DNA of 64,000 nt from Aquimarina aggregata (GTDB lineage Bacteria > Bacteroidota > Bacteroidia > Flavobacteriales > Flavobacteriaceae). The stretch spans positions 124,001 through 188,000 of the forward strand of contig NZ_LQRT01000058.1 in the NCBI RefSeq assembly GCF_001632745.1. The letters run 5' to 3'. The notes beneath the pieces are model-generated. The model did no database searches. It saw only the letters and a program-made list of their open reading frames with translations, and had not been told where the DNA came from. How positions within the stretch are numbered: the first letter of the stretch is position 1; each line of letters opens with the position of its first letter. Position numbers and translations under genes: made by a program. Positions 49,396 to 58,466 of this stretch are shown here, piece after piece.

Positions 49396-52011
49396 TTATT
49401 GTTTGATTATGGTTTTGGTAATAGTAGTTCCTGATTTTTCGTAAACTGCCAAAAGATATGTTCCGGGTGCTGTACGTGTATTTAGTTCAAGTCTATTACT
49501 TTTATTATCTATTGATTTTTCGATCACTTTTCGTCCCATAACATCAAATAAAATAGCTTTTTGATATATGACTTTAGGATTTAACTGTATGATTACTTTG
49601 TCTGTGAATGGGTTGGGATGTATCCTTATATCATCGAAAAACGTTGTTTTTATTGGGGTAACTTTTGATGTAGTACTTGATGTAAGTTCCAGTCCATTTA
49701 ATCTTGATTCTGTACCTTGATCACTACGAATGATTAAATCATAATCTTTACCAGCTTCAATAGTAATCTGATATGTAGTTGCACTAGTACTTCCAAGACT
49801 TATCCCAGTTTTTAAAGTGGTTAATGGATTACCAAATCCAGCATCTCTAATTTGAATTTTTACATTACTACTTGAAACAGCAGCATCATAATGCCAGCTT
49901 TTTACAGTATATGTGCCAGCTTCTAAGTTTTTTATTCTAACCCCTATGGCAGGAGTAGCTGCAACACTTCCTGTATTTGCAGCAAAATCATTTAGAATTT
50001 GTCCACCTCCAGTAGTCGTACTAGGTTGATTCGAAAAACCAAATAATTGATAAGAAGCACCATTGATAATCGTAGAGTTATTTGGTGTTCCTATTAAACT
50101 AGTATATCCGGGTTTAGTGTTTTTTAAATCGGTGTCAATATCGATTTTGGCGATTGGACTATTTGATGGAGGTACGGGATTAATTTTTGTTAAAGAAAGA
50201 CCATTAAATCGTGTACGGTTACTAATATTATCCTCTTTGGCAATAATTTCGTATACTTTTCCTGCTTGTGCGGTGATTTCGAATTCAGATGGAGATGCAC
50301 TACTTACTGTAACTGTTTTAATAGGCGCTCCTCCTTGTTCTTTTATGGTTACGCTAACAGTAACTGGGTAGTTTTGATCAAAATGATAACTATTGATTTT
50401 GTAACTACCTTCTGGTAAACCTGAAACACTAACTCCTATCATGCCATCATTTATTTCAGGGTTATTAAAAGCAAAATCACTTAAAAGATTATTAGGAGCT
50501 CCCGATCTATTTCTCGAATCTGTAGTATTACCAAACAGTGTAAAGTTTACCCCATCATCGATAGCCGTTGAACCAATAGTGGCCATTAATTTTTTATAAC
50601 CATTTTGTGTAGCGCTAGATGCAGTATTAATGTCTACACCATAAGTAATAGTCGTTGAAGGAGGATTGGTATTATTTCTATTAATAAATTCTCCTACAAT
50701 CTTTGTATTATAGTTTTCATATGTAATATAATCACCATAAAACCATAGAGCAACTCTATCATTTGTATTGGTTATTCCTTTGGGAATAAAAGGGCGTAAA
50801 TTATCTTTCGTAGAGTTTGTTGTTATGGCTGTCCAGTTCCAACTATTACCTCCATTAACTGTAGTAGCAGAATAGATTTCATATCGATTATTTTCAATTC
50901 CTGTAATAGGATTGCGATTAGACGACATAAATATTTCGTTCGTATTATAGGGGTTGGAGGTAATAATACCTGTATAATCGTCCTCGCCATTGTACAAACC
51001 TTTTCCTGCGTCAGAAACAAAATAATTATTCCATTGACTACCTGTCCACCGTGCATAATGATAGGTAATAGAATTAATATTGATTTGTTTTGAGTAGGTT
51101 ACAACAGGTCTTCCGTTAGTATCGTAATTAATGCTATGGGTCCATGCTCTGGCATTAGTGCCATCAGATCCAAAAGTATATAGTTTGTTTACTTTTGATA
51201 CATCGATAGGTGTTCCATTAATTACACTTTGTAAGGTAGCTATGAATGTACCATCAGTTTGATAAATACTACCTTGATTTCCATTCGAATTAGTTTGATA
51301 GTAGCAATGATATAAACTATTATTAGCATTTCTAGGATGACCATCGGTAAAGAAAAAATCAATTCGATTTATAGCATTAGATGTATATTTTACATAAGGG
51401 CGAACGCTTCCATTTCCATTTTTAAATAAAATAATATCTTTTCCATTTCGAAGCGGGGTTCCATTGGCCGTATACTCTTTCCAATTTGGATTAAAGTTAT
51501 TCGTACGCATAAAATTGTATATTTTACCATTTTCTGCACTTAACTGAAAAGCATTATTATAAGTTGCTCCTTTATTGTCTGAATCATTTGTGGTTATTTG
51601 CGAGATTTGATTACTCCAATCACTTTGTTTAGAAGGATGATTTACAAGAGAGGTTCTATAGTAATTTTCCTTTTCACGAATATGCGGGCTATAAAATGCC
51701 ATTATTTTTTCATCTTGTCGAAGCAGTATAGCAGCATTATTATGATCATCTTTTTGTGTCCATGTACTTAGAATTGTTTCACTTCCTATTGTTGCACCAG
51801 TTTTAATATTATTTACAGAAAGTGCAACTTTTCCATTTCTTTTAACATATGAGGTGTATAAACGATCATTTTTAAAGGCAGCTCGTTCATCATTATACCA
51901 AGTCCATGCGCCATCTTGAGAGACTACAAAATCGTAATCTTGAGCAAATCCTACGTATGTTAATAATAAACAAAATAGGAGCAATAAATTGTTGTTTTTC
52001 ATGATATTCAA
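49396..52011 (-). CDS. Secreted BNR_4 beta-propeller protein with T9SS sorting domain, possible ulvan-type lyase
   Basis: The 871-residue protein has a signal peptide (ends near YVGFAQ), then a BNR_4-type propeller (about residues 25-440) beginning with the usual DGAWTWYNDERAAF and containing repeated Trp/Asn/His-rich blades (QKDDHNNAAILLRQDEK, FFTDGHPRN, GNSWNWTAI). BNR_4 propellers include the PL24 and PL25 ulvan lyases as well as uncharacterised proteins. Two tandem modules of about 145 residues follow (about 450-600 and 605-755; both with an LFG block, DFA and 'L..G.Y...S.H.D'), probably carbohydrate-binding. The end (about 790-871, HPNPFTDKVII and GTYLLAVYEKSG) is a type A T9SS sorting domain. 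It is surface-attached or released. Lyase activity is inferred from fold and neighbours; catalytic residues are not proven. Confidence 0.78.
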   Translation of the reverse strand: MNIMKNNNLLLLFCLLLTYVGFAQDYDFVVSQDGAWTWYNDERAAFKNDRLYTSYVKRNGKVALSVNNIKTGATIGSETILSTWTQKDDHNNAAILLRQDEKIMAFYSPHIREKENYYRTSLVNHPSKQSDWSNQISQITTNDSDNKGATYNNAFQLSAENGKIYNFMRTNNFNPNWKEYTANGTPLRNGKDIILFKNGNGSVRPYVKYTSNAINRIDFFFTDGHPRNANNSLYHCYYQTNSNGNQGSIYQTDGTFIATLQSVINGTPIDVSKVNKLYTFGSDGTNARAWTHSINYDTNGRPVVTYSKQININSITYHYARWTGSQWNNYFVSDAGKGLYNGEDDYTGIITSNPYNTNEIFMSSNRNPITGIENNRYEIYSATTVNGGNSWNWTAITTNSTKDNLRPFIPKGITNTNDRVALWFYGDYITYENYNTKIVGEFINRNNTNPPSTTITYGVDINTASSATQNGYKKLMATIGSTAIDDGVNFTLFGNTTDSRNRSGAPNNLLSDFAFNNPEINDGMIGVSVSGLPEGSYKINSYHFDQNYPVTVSVTIKEQGGAPIKTVTVSSASPSEFEITAQAGKVYEIIAKEDNISNRTRFNGLSLTKINPVPPSNSPIAKIDIDTDLKNTKPGYTSLIGTPNNSTIINGASYQLFGFSNQPSTTTGGGQILNDFAANTGSVAATPAIGVRIKNLEAGTYTVKSWHYDAAVSSSNVKIQIRDAGFGNPLTTLKTGISLGSTSATTYQITIEAGKDYDLIIRSDQGTESRLNGLELTSSTTSKVTPIKTTFFDDIRIHPNPFTDKVIIQLNPKVIYQKAILFDVMGRKVIEKSIDNKSNRLELNTRTAPGTYLLAVYEKSGTTITKTIIKQ

Positions 52012-52033
52012 TTTAGAGTTTGTGTGTCGTTAG

Positions 52034-55000
52034 TTATTCGAAACTTAATGTCCTTATCTTCTTTTTGATTTGGATGTCGTCTGCTATTGATAATTCCTTT
52101 TTTGTAAAAGGTTTTCCAGATTTTTTCCATAGCATTGCAGTTATAAGTTCATTGTTTTTCTGGTTAGGTGTGTAGCTTGTACTAATATTGAGTACGGTAC
52201 TTTTCTTGGCTTCTGGATGTAAATCAGAAGTAGTTTTTGAAGTAATACTTTCCCAACCTTTTACTGGTATTAATGCAAGTTGATATATGCCATTATCAAT
52301 AATGTGAACCTCTTTATTATTTATTTTTTGGACAGAAGTGTTTATATATCCGTTAATATGGGGGAGACTGTAATGCCCCAAGATTAAATCCAAGGGTTTT
52401 TTAGCATTGATTCTATCAACACGTAAAATTCCATTTTTTAGAGGTATATCGGCAAGATTAATAGTAACATCTTTAATAATTTCTGATTTTAAATCTCGAT
52501 AATAAATACCATCTTTGAATTTTTTGAAGGTGTATAATCTACCGGGTTCATAAGGTATGGTATCGACACCGGTTTTAAACATATAATTCATTGAGACGAT
52601 ACCATTAGGATCATCGGCTTGCCATGGAAAAGCACTATTGTAAGATAGCTTATTGTAATTTTCACTTCCGCGGAAGGGTTCTTTGACTCCGGTAATGGGT
52701 ACATCACACCAAGCTCGGATTTCTGAAGCCCCGATATCGGCATAGTTGGTAAGCATAATTTTAGAAGTTTCAAAAAACTTGTTGTGTACTTTGTCTTTTA
52801 CTAATTCATCTTCCCAAGCGCCATCATTTTCTGTAGCATTCCAAAACTCGTTATCTTTTGTTAGCAATAGGCTAAGAAAAGCTTTACCCATCCAAAACAC
52901 GCTTCCGCGGCAGCTATAGTATTGATTAGCAGGATCAAATTGCCCATAAAAACCTAAGGTTGGAATATTGTCTTTTAAAAATTCTGGATGTTGTAAGAAT
53001 TGAGATAAAACACCAGATGAGATACGTCTCGTCCAGCCCCAGTTGATATCTTTTGTTTCTTCGGGATAAAAACCTAGAAACGGAAATGGGCTTATAGACG
53101 CAATTCGATAGCTGATACTACGGCCCCACATAATCATTTCTCCATTTTTACTAAACATATAGGGGTAGGTGTCCTTTATATCAAGAAAATTGGATTTAAA
53201 TTTTTTAGCAATTTCTGGGTAGTGTTCATTTCCGAATACTTCAGACCAATATGCGGCATACATTTGGAATGCCCACATGCTGTAATAATCATAGGCTGGA
53301 TTATCATTATACCAACCATCATCGCGATAGTGATCTAAACTTTTATTTAAATAATCGACCAGTAATTTTTCATTAACATCATACCCTTGACTTTTAAAAA
53401 AACTTAGAACAAAAATGTTGAAAAACTTCCAGTTAGAAGGTACCGTAGCACCGTCTCCGTAACTGATCATTTTTCGTGCTAAAATGTCTTTTTGCTTTTG
53501 AGAAAGAGGATCCCAAACTACTTCTGGTATTGTAAAAAAAGAAATTGCTAATGCCCCAAACTCTACTAAGGTTTGTCCTGGCCAGTCTTTATCTTTATCT
53601 TTTATAAATGAAGGGTGACTTTCGTTAATTAAATTGAGAATATTATGACGATAATAGTCCGCAATTTTAATATTGTTTATGGTTAAATCAGGATTTTCTT
53701 TTAATAAAGGGGCGGCTACAAAAAGTGTTCTGCATAACCCTTCTAGCTTTTCTACTGGTATTTGCCAATCTCCCCTGGGATATGAGACTTTCCCTAATTT
53801 TGGAAATTTTAAAGGGTCATCAATATCATGAACATATGAAAAGGCTCCTTCGAGTATATATTGTGCCATGTCTAGCCAATGCTCTCTTGTCATTCCTGTT
53901 TTTGGGCTTTTTTTGTAATCGGGTTTTGAAATTTGATATATTCGTTGTCCTCCATACATGGTATAAACTTCGGAACCTGCTGCTAGAAAAGCTCCAGTAC
54001 CATACACTTCTGTTTGATCTTTAAAAGATTTATCTGGCCCTGCTCCTATGGGTTGAACATAACCTAACATACCATCTGCTGTGATATGATTGTTAAGAGC
54101 ATTCCAAGCTTTTTTAATATGCGGTTCATAAACTTTACGGTCTAATAATCCATGATTTACTCCCCAAGCTAATCCAAAAGTAAAAAATGAAGTACCGCTA
54201 GTCTCAGGTGTTGGGTAATACTTTTGATTAAGTAAACTCATCGACCAATGCCCTTGCGGAGTTTGAATTTTAATAAGCTTCTTAGCCATTTTTAAATAGA
54301 TGTCTTTAAAATATTCGTAAGGTTCTGAACCTGGTTCGTATTCATCCATTAGTAATGTTAGTCCTCCAAATACCCATCCGTTTCCTCGAGACCAAAAGAT
54401 TTTGTTGCCATGATCTAGTTGATCTATAAAACTATTATCTCTAAAAAATAAATGTTCATCCTTATCAAAGAGATGTTGTTTTGTAACCTCATATTCTTTG
54501 AGCATCCAATCGGTATATTTTTGATCCCCTGTAATTTTAGATAGTTTTGCCCATACTGGAGGTCCCATAAATAGTGCGTCACACCAAGTCCAGCGTTCTA
54601 AATGTTTATAGTTATCTAAAGTAATTGGTTGTTGACTTGGGTTTTGCATGATCCAGTCAAGACGCTCTTTAGTGGGTGTAATCATTGTAGTGTCTTTAAA
54701 TTTTCTAAATAATTCTAGAAAAGTTTGTCCTACAACATGGTCATCAGCCATATATTTTCTTTGGTGTAGCTGCCATTTTTGCTTTTTACCAATAGTATTT
54801 AACCATTGCCAGTAGCGATCGTCTTTTGCCATTTTAGCAAATTTTGTCATTCCCACATATAAAGCTCCATTAGTCCAATCTGCAATATGGTGAGGTTTAT
54901 CTCTGCCACTATATGTTTCTCTAAAATGATCAATTTGCCAATCGGCAACCCTTTGCATTTGTTTTTGTATAGATATAGGAGTAATATCTCTTTGAAGATT

Positions 55001-55093
55001 AGAGTCGATTTTTTGTGCGTTACTCAAGAAATAAGTAAACAAAATAAAAACAATTAAAGTGCTATTAATTTTCTTGGTCATTTGTAGTTTCAT
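52034..55093 (-). CDS. Two-domain GH105 unsaturated uronyl hydrolase fused to DUF2264 domain
   Basis: The 1019-residue protein has a signal peptide (ends near LSNAQ). Residues about 40-400 form a GH88/GH105 (alpha/alpha)6 barrel with WTWCDALFMGPP, where D172 is equivalent to the catalytic Asp of GH105 (D143 of YteR), and WSRGNGWVFGGL. Residues about 410-790 are a DUF2264 domain (MTREHWLDMAQYILEGAFSYV, FKSQGYDVNEKLLV, SPFPFLGFYPEE), a family linked with GH154 glucuronidase activity, as far as I recall. A beta-rich tail follows. GH105 would free the terminal unsaturated uronate; DUF2264 may remove a saturated glucuronate. It is the first gene of the operon. Its divergent neighbour is a membrane-bound regulator. 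Confidence 0.9.
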   Translation of the reverse strand: MKLQMTKKINSTLIVFILFTYFLSNAQKIDSNLQRDITPISIQKQMQRVADWQIDHFRETYSGRDKPHHIADWTNGALYVGMTKFAKMAKDDRYWQWLNTIGKKQKWQLHQRKYMADDHVVGQTFLELFRKFKDTTMITPTKERLDWIMQNPSQQPITLDNYKHLERWTWCDALFMGPPVWAKLSKITGDQKYTDWMLKEYEVTKQHLFDKDEHLFFRDNSFIDQLDHGNKIFWSRGNGWVFGGLTLLMDEYEPGSEPYEYFKDIYLKMAKKLIKIQTPQGHWSMSLLNQKYYPTPETSGTSFFTFGLAWGVNHGLLDRKVYEPHIKKAWNALNNHITADGMLGYVQPIGAGPDKSFKDQTEVYGTGAFLAAGSEVYTMYGGQRIYQISKPDYKKSPKTGMTREHWLDMAQYILEGAFSYVHDIDDPLKFPKLGKVSYPRGDWQIPVEKLEGLCRTLFVAAPLLKENPDLTINNIKIADYYRHNILNLINESHPSFIKDKDKDWPGQTLVEFGALAISFFTIPEVVWDPLSQKQKDILARKMISYGDGATVPSNWKFFNIFVLSFFKSQGYDVNEKLLVDYLNKSLDHYRDDGWYNDNPAYDYYSMWAFQMYAAYWSEVFGNEHYPEIAKKFKSNFLDIKDTYPYMFSKNGEMIMWGRSISYRIASISPFPFLGFYPEETKDINWGWTRRISSGVLSQFLQHPEFLKDNIPTLGFYGQFDPANQYYSCRGSVFWMGKAFLSLLLTKDNEFWNATENDGAWEDELVKDKVHNKFFETSKIMLTNYADIGASEIRAWCDVPITGVKEPFRGSENYNKLSYNSAFPWQADDPNGIVSMNYMFKTGVDTIPYEPGRLYTFKKFKDGIYYRDLKSEIIKDVTINLADIPLKNGILRVDRINAKKPLDLILGHYSLPHINGYINTSVQKINNKEVHIIDNGIYQLALIPVKGWESITSKTTSDLHPEAKKSTVLNISTSYTPNQKNNELITAMLWKKSGKPFTKKELSIADDIQIKKKIRTLSFE

Positions 55094-55218
55094 TGAAAAA
55101 TTTGTTTTTAACCTAATCAGAATAAGTAAATAAAGTTGTCATTATATTTTTATGACTTTTAGAATAAACTTGCTAACTATTCAAGAAAAGTACTTAAAAG
55201 ATGCAATAATCATTATAT

Positions 55219-55252
55219 TTAACCTTTGGTTAACGGTAGTTGTAACGGTTAA
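55219..55252. promoter_or_regulatory. Candidate operator in the divergent spacer
   Basis: TTAACC-TTT-GGTTAA (55219-55233) is an inverted repeat, and TAACGGT occurs twice (55231-55237 and 55243-55249) with a 12-base period. The cluster stands 26-59 bases upstream of the regulator gene and about 125 bases from the start of the GH105 operon, a suitable place for a shared operator. The link to the regulator at 55278 is inference. Confidence 0.45.
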
Positions 55253-55277
55253 ATAAAGATGTTTTGTAGACTAAATT

Positions 55278-56462
55278 GTGTTAGAAATGAGTGTGCTTTC
55301 AGATGAAGAAAAAATAATACTATTAGATGATATTCTTGAGAGTAGAGTATTTTCTAAATCTCCAACTAGTAAGAATTTGCTTAGTTTTTTAGTGAAGTCT
55401 ACAATAGCTAAGAAACAATTAAAAGAGACTACAATAGGACTAGAAATTTTTGGAAAACAGTTTCTGGATCAAAACAATTCTTCTAGTATTAGAGTAAATA
55501 TCTATAACCTTAGAAAAAAATTAGAAAAATATTATGAAAATGAAGGAAAAGATGTAAAATGGAAAGTTATAATCGATAAAGGCCAGTACTATACTTCTTT
55601 TATTCAAAATAATACTAGTAAGTCTAATTTAAAGGATTATAAAAAATTGTATAGAGTATCAAGCTTTGCAGCGATTTTTTTGCTTGTTATTTTGGGTTTT
55701 GTGATTGCTAAAATGTTGTATACACCTCCTACTATATTATGGAACTCTTTTTTTACCAATAAAAAAGAGACGACATTAATTGTGGGAGATTTTTTTGGAT
55801 TTATGGCAGAAACTAAAACTGGACGAATAGGGTGGAATAGAGATTATCAAATCAATTCATTAGATGACTTCTATGGATTTCAAAAGGAAAATCCTGATTT
55901 TAAGAATAATGTTTTTCCGGCGAATTACTCATACATTACTGAAATGGGATCTATTGCAGTCTATCGTTTAACGAGACTATTTAATTCTAGAAATAAAGAC
56001 TTTTCGATAAGGTTTTCTACAAAGTCAACTTATAATGATATTAAGGAACATAATTCTATTTACATCGGGCCCACAAAAAATAACAATAAGTTTATTCAGT
56101 ATTTTAATGAGAGAAATGCCTTTTTTTATATTCAAGATCGAAAATTAAGATATAAAAATATAGCAAAGAGTAAGGACACAATTTTTAATCTCGATGTAGA
56201 AGGAACAGCATCAGAATATGCTATTGTATCACGATTAAAAGGAGCAGATGATACCGAACAATTTTTGTTTTTTTCTGATCATGATATGGGGGTTATTGCT
56301 ACGGTCGAATTGTTTTGTAATCAAAACAAAGCAAAACTGTTTACTAAAGAATACCTCAAAGATTCTGATACTTTTACAGCATTGTTTCGTGTTACGGGTA
56401 AAGAAAGAACAAATCTTAATCTAGAACTTATAGCTATTGATAGTGTATATCAGCTACCGTAA
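55278..56462 (+). CDS. Membrane-anchored one-component transcription regulator
   Basis: The frame starts at a GTG (55278); the ATG at 55287 is an alternative. In 394 residues there is an N-terminal DNA-binding-like domain (about 5-110) with the pattern KNLLSFLVKSTIAKKQLKETTIGLEIFGK followed by IRVNIYNLRKKLEKYYE and a GQYY wing. This is the winged-helix type found at the N-terminus of many membrane-bound signalling proteins of Acidobacteria and others ('eytiGvevFgr..dfdp..d..VRv.a.rLR.kL..yY'). One membrane helix follows (about 128-148), then a periplasmic domain of 240 residues that I do not recognise. The design is CadC/ToxR-like: outside sensing, direct DNA binding. It is divergent from the uronate operon and probably controls it. 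It converges with the DUF1080 gene 7 bases after its stop. Confidence 0.72.
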   Translation: MLEMSVLSDEEKIILLDDILESRVFSKSPTSKNLLSFLVKSTIAKKQLKETTIGLEIFGKQFLDQNNSSSIRVNIYNLRKKLEKYYENEGKDVKWKVIIDKGQYYTSFIQNNTSKSNLKDYKKLYRVSSFAAIFLLVILGFVIAKMLYTPPTILWNSFFTNKKETTLIVGDFFGFMAETKTGRIGWNRDYQINSLDDFYGFQKENPDFKNNVFPANYSYITEMGSIAVYRLTRLFNSRNKDFSIRFSTKSTYNDIKEHNSIYIGPTKNNNKFIQYFNERNAFFYIQDRKLRYKNIAKSKDTIFNLDVEGTASEYAIVSRLKGADDTEQFLFFSDHDMGVIATVELFCNQNKAKLFTKEYLKDSDTFTALFRVTGKERTNLNLELIAIDSVYQLP

Positions 56463-56469
56463 TAATACC

Positions 56470-57375
56470 TTAATACGTACAGGTCTTAGGAAGGTTTTTT
56501 ATATAGTAACTTTTATAATTTGTTGCTTTAGGATCCATACACCCACATAAATTTAGAAGTTTAATATTTTTAAAATCTATAGGATGACTTTCTGCTTGAA
56601 GTGCAATATAACCATCGGTTAAAATGGTCCCTGCTTTTGATAACCAATAATCTAAATCTCTTTCTATTCCAAAGTTACCTAAATTAGTTTCTTTGCTCTC
56701 GGCACTATATTTACCTCCTGTAATTTGTGGCTTTTCAAATCTTAAGACCATATCGCCATTTACTTTAAACTCCATATATTCACCGCCCATTATGATAGCA
56801 TCTATATGAACCCATTGATCCCCATGATAGGTTTTTGATGAAGAATTGATACAATGGGTATAATCAACTATCCCATCTATTTCTACCGCTGTACCAGGAG
56901 TACAAACATTAGCTGTTGTTCGTTTCCCTTTATTTAAACCTCCTAATGTTTGTAATTCTATAGAGACTGGGAAGTCTTGGTTGAGTTCATTGCTCATAGC
57001 AGATTGCGAATGTAACATAACGCCACTGTTTCTTATATTCCAATGTACTCCGCCTTGTAATTGTTCACCAGTAAATCGATAATCAAAACTTAATTTATAA
57101 TAGGAAAAAGGTGTTTTATAATATAAATGCCCAAAAGAGTTGTCAAAAGTTTCATAATTATCATACTGCACTCTAATCATACTATCTTGAACAATAAAAG
57201 TCTCTTTATAATTATGATTTAATTCATAACCAGAGATTTTAATATCCCAATCATTAAGATCTGTACCATTAAATAAAGATATCCATTCCTCTGTATGAAT
57301 ATTATTTTTTGTTTTCTGATTACATGCAACTATAGATATTATAATACCTATAAAAATGATGTGTTTATTCGACAT
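56470..57375 (-). CDS. DUF1080 lipoprotein (3-keto-disaccharide hydrolase-like)
   Basis: The 301-residue protein has a lipoprotein signal (ISIVAC, about residue 18) and a DUF1080 lectin-like domain (about 28-275): EEWISLFNGTDLNDWDIKISG at the start, GVHWNIRNSGVMLHSQ in the middle and GYIALQAESHPIDFKNIKLL at the end. The family includes hydrolases of 3-keto-glycosides and carbohydrate-binding proteins. After the domain comes a short Cys motif, CGCMDPKATNYKSYY, ending TCTY, which recalls the small GC-x-D-x-x-A-x-NY repeat of secreted Bacteroidota proteins. It lies 40 bases downstream of the AraC regulator in the same direction and may form a two-gene unit with it. Confidence 0.85.
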   Translation of the reverse strand: MSNKHIIFIGIIISIVACNQKTKNNIHTEEWISLFNGTDLNDWDIKISGYELNHNYKETFIVQDSMIRVQYDNYETFDNSFGHLYYKTPFSYYKLSFDYRFTGEQLQGGVHWNIRNSGVMLHSQSAMSNELNQDFPVSIELQTLGGLNKGKRTTANVCTPGTAVEIDGIVDYTHCINSSSKTYHGDQWVHIDAIIMGGEYMEFKVNGDMVLRFEKPQITGGKYSAESKETNLGNFGIERDLDYWLSKAGTILTDGYIALQAESHPIDFKNIKLLNLCGCMDPKATNYKSYYIKNLPKTCTY

Positions 57376-57415
57376 TTTTTTTTAATTTATAGTATACTAT
57401 TGAAAAAATTTGTTT

Positions 57416-58285
57416 TTAGACTTTCATTTGTTCTCGCCTAAAATTTCCTGGAGTCTTACCAGCATGTTTTTTAAAGACTCTTGAGAAATATGATAAATTT
57501 TCTAACCCTACCTTTTCTGCTATTTGTTGTAGCGAATAGTTGGTGGTTAGTAAGAGTAATTGAGCTCTTTCTACTCTCTTAGATTGCATATATATATTTG
57601 GCCGCATACCAAATTTGTCTTTAAAGATTCTCGAAAAATAATCTGTACTCAGGTGGCAATAGGATGCAAGTTCAGAAATAGTAAGTTCTCGATGTAAATT
57701 TTCACCAATATAATTCAAAACCTGACTTAAATTATAGCCAGAATTTGTTCTTACGGTACTATCAGATGTATCTTCTATAAACCTAGATAAAAGTATATTA
57801 AGGAAACCTCGTGTTTCAAGAAAAAATGCAGCAGATAATTTTTCATTTTTTCTTTTGAAGTGTAATAATGTAGGTCTGTTGTCATATACCTCTGGGTCAT
57901 CATCTATTAGAGCTCGATTTGGGTTAATTTCTAATAAACGTTTAAAATATTCGAGATCAGATGGAGTACTTTCAATTTCATAAATGAAAGATTTTAAATT
58001 AAAAATAGACAATCCATTTTTTATTTCTTCAAAGAAACTAATGTAGTATTGTTCATGATATTCATCGCATTTATATCTACTATATGTATAACTGGGGATT
58101 AAGTACATATATCCAGGTTTTAAAGAAAACTCTTTTCCGTTATGATATACTTTTGCAGAACCTTTAGTGATATAGTACATTCTGGTAAATGGACTAATAA
58201 CATTATCATAATTCCAGTGAGAATCTAAATGTGCATACCCAATATTGAGTAGTGAAAGTTGTAAAGATTGTAATACTTTATGCAT
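57416..58285 (-). CDS. AraC-family transcription regulator with cupin sensor domain
   Basis: The 289-residue protein has an N-terminal AraC-type cupin (about residues 15-100, FSLKPGYMYLIPSYTYSRYKC), a helical linker, and a C-terminal pair of helix-turn-helix motifs (about 190-287: LTISELASYCHLSTDYFSRIFKDKFG and YSLQQIAEKVGLENLSYFSRVFKKHAG, closing with TPGNFRREQ). Such proteins bind a sugar or sugar acid and activate nearby genes. It is divergent from the PSD1/DUF1501/NHL genes (181-base spacer) and upstream of DUF1080, so either side could be its target. Confidence 0.92.
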   Translation of the reverse strand: MHKVLQSLQLSLLNIGYAHLDSHWNYDNVISPFTRMYYITKGSAKVYHNGKEFSLKPGYMYLIPSYTYSRYKCDEYHEQYYISFFEEIKNGLSIFNLKSFIYEIESTPSDLEYFKRLLEINPNRALIDDDPEVYDNRPTLLHFKRKNEKLSAAFFLETRGFLNILLSRFIEDTSDSTVRTNSGYNLSQVLNYIGENLHRELTISELASYCHLSTDYFSRIFKDKFGMRPNIYMQSKRVERAQLLLLTTNYSLQQIAEKVGLENLSYFSRVFKKHAGKTPGNFRREQMKV

Positions 58286-58434
58286 TAATAAGATCTTTTA
58301 AATCATATAAAAATAGAAGAATTTTTAAGTAAAAGTCGTTTTTGTAATAAAAAAAAAGGTTTATTTGGTTGAATAGGTCGGAAATGTACATTTTATGGTC
58401 TTTTTTGAACAAGAGTTTTCATTAAATTACCTAC

Positions 58435-58442
58435 TACATTTG
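58435..58442 (+). promoter_or_regulatory. Candidate -7 promoter element for the PSD1 operon
   Basis: TACATTTG matches the Bacteroidota -7 consensus TAnnTTTG and lies 24 bases before the start codon at 58467. The -33 TTG is less clear (a TTG stands further upstream than usual). The spacer 58286-58466 has no other feature I can support. Confidence 0.4.
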
Positions 58443-58466
58443 GTTATACAATTAATTTTAATGTAG

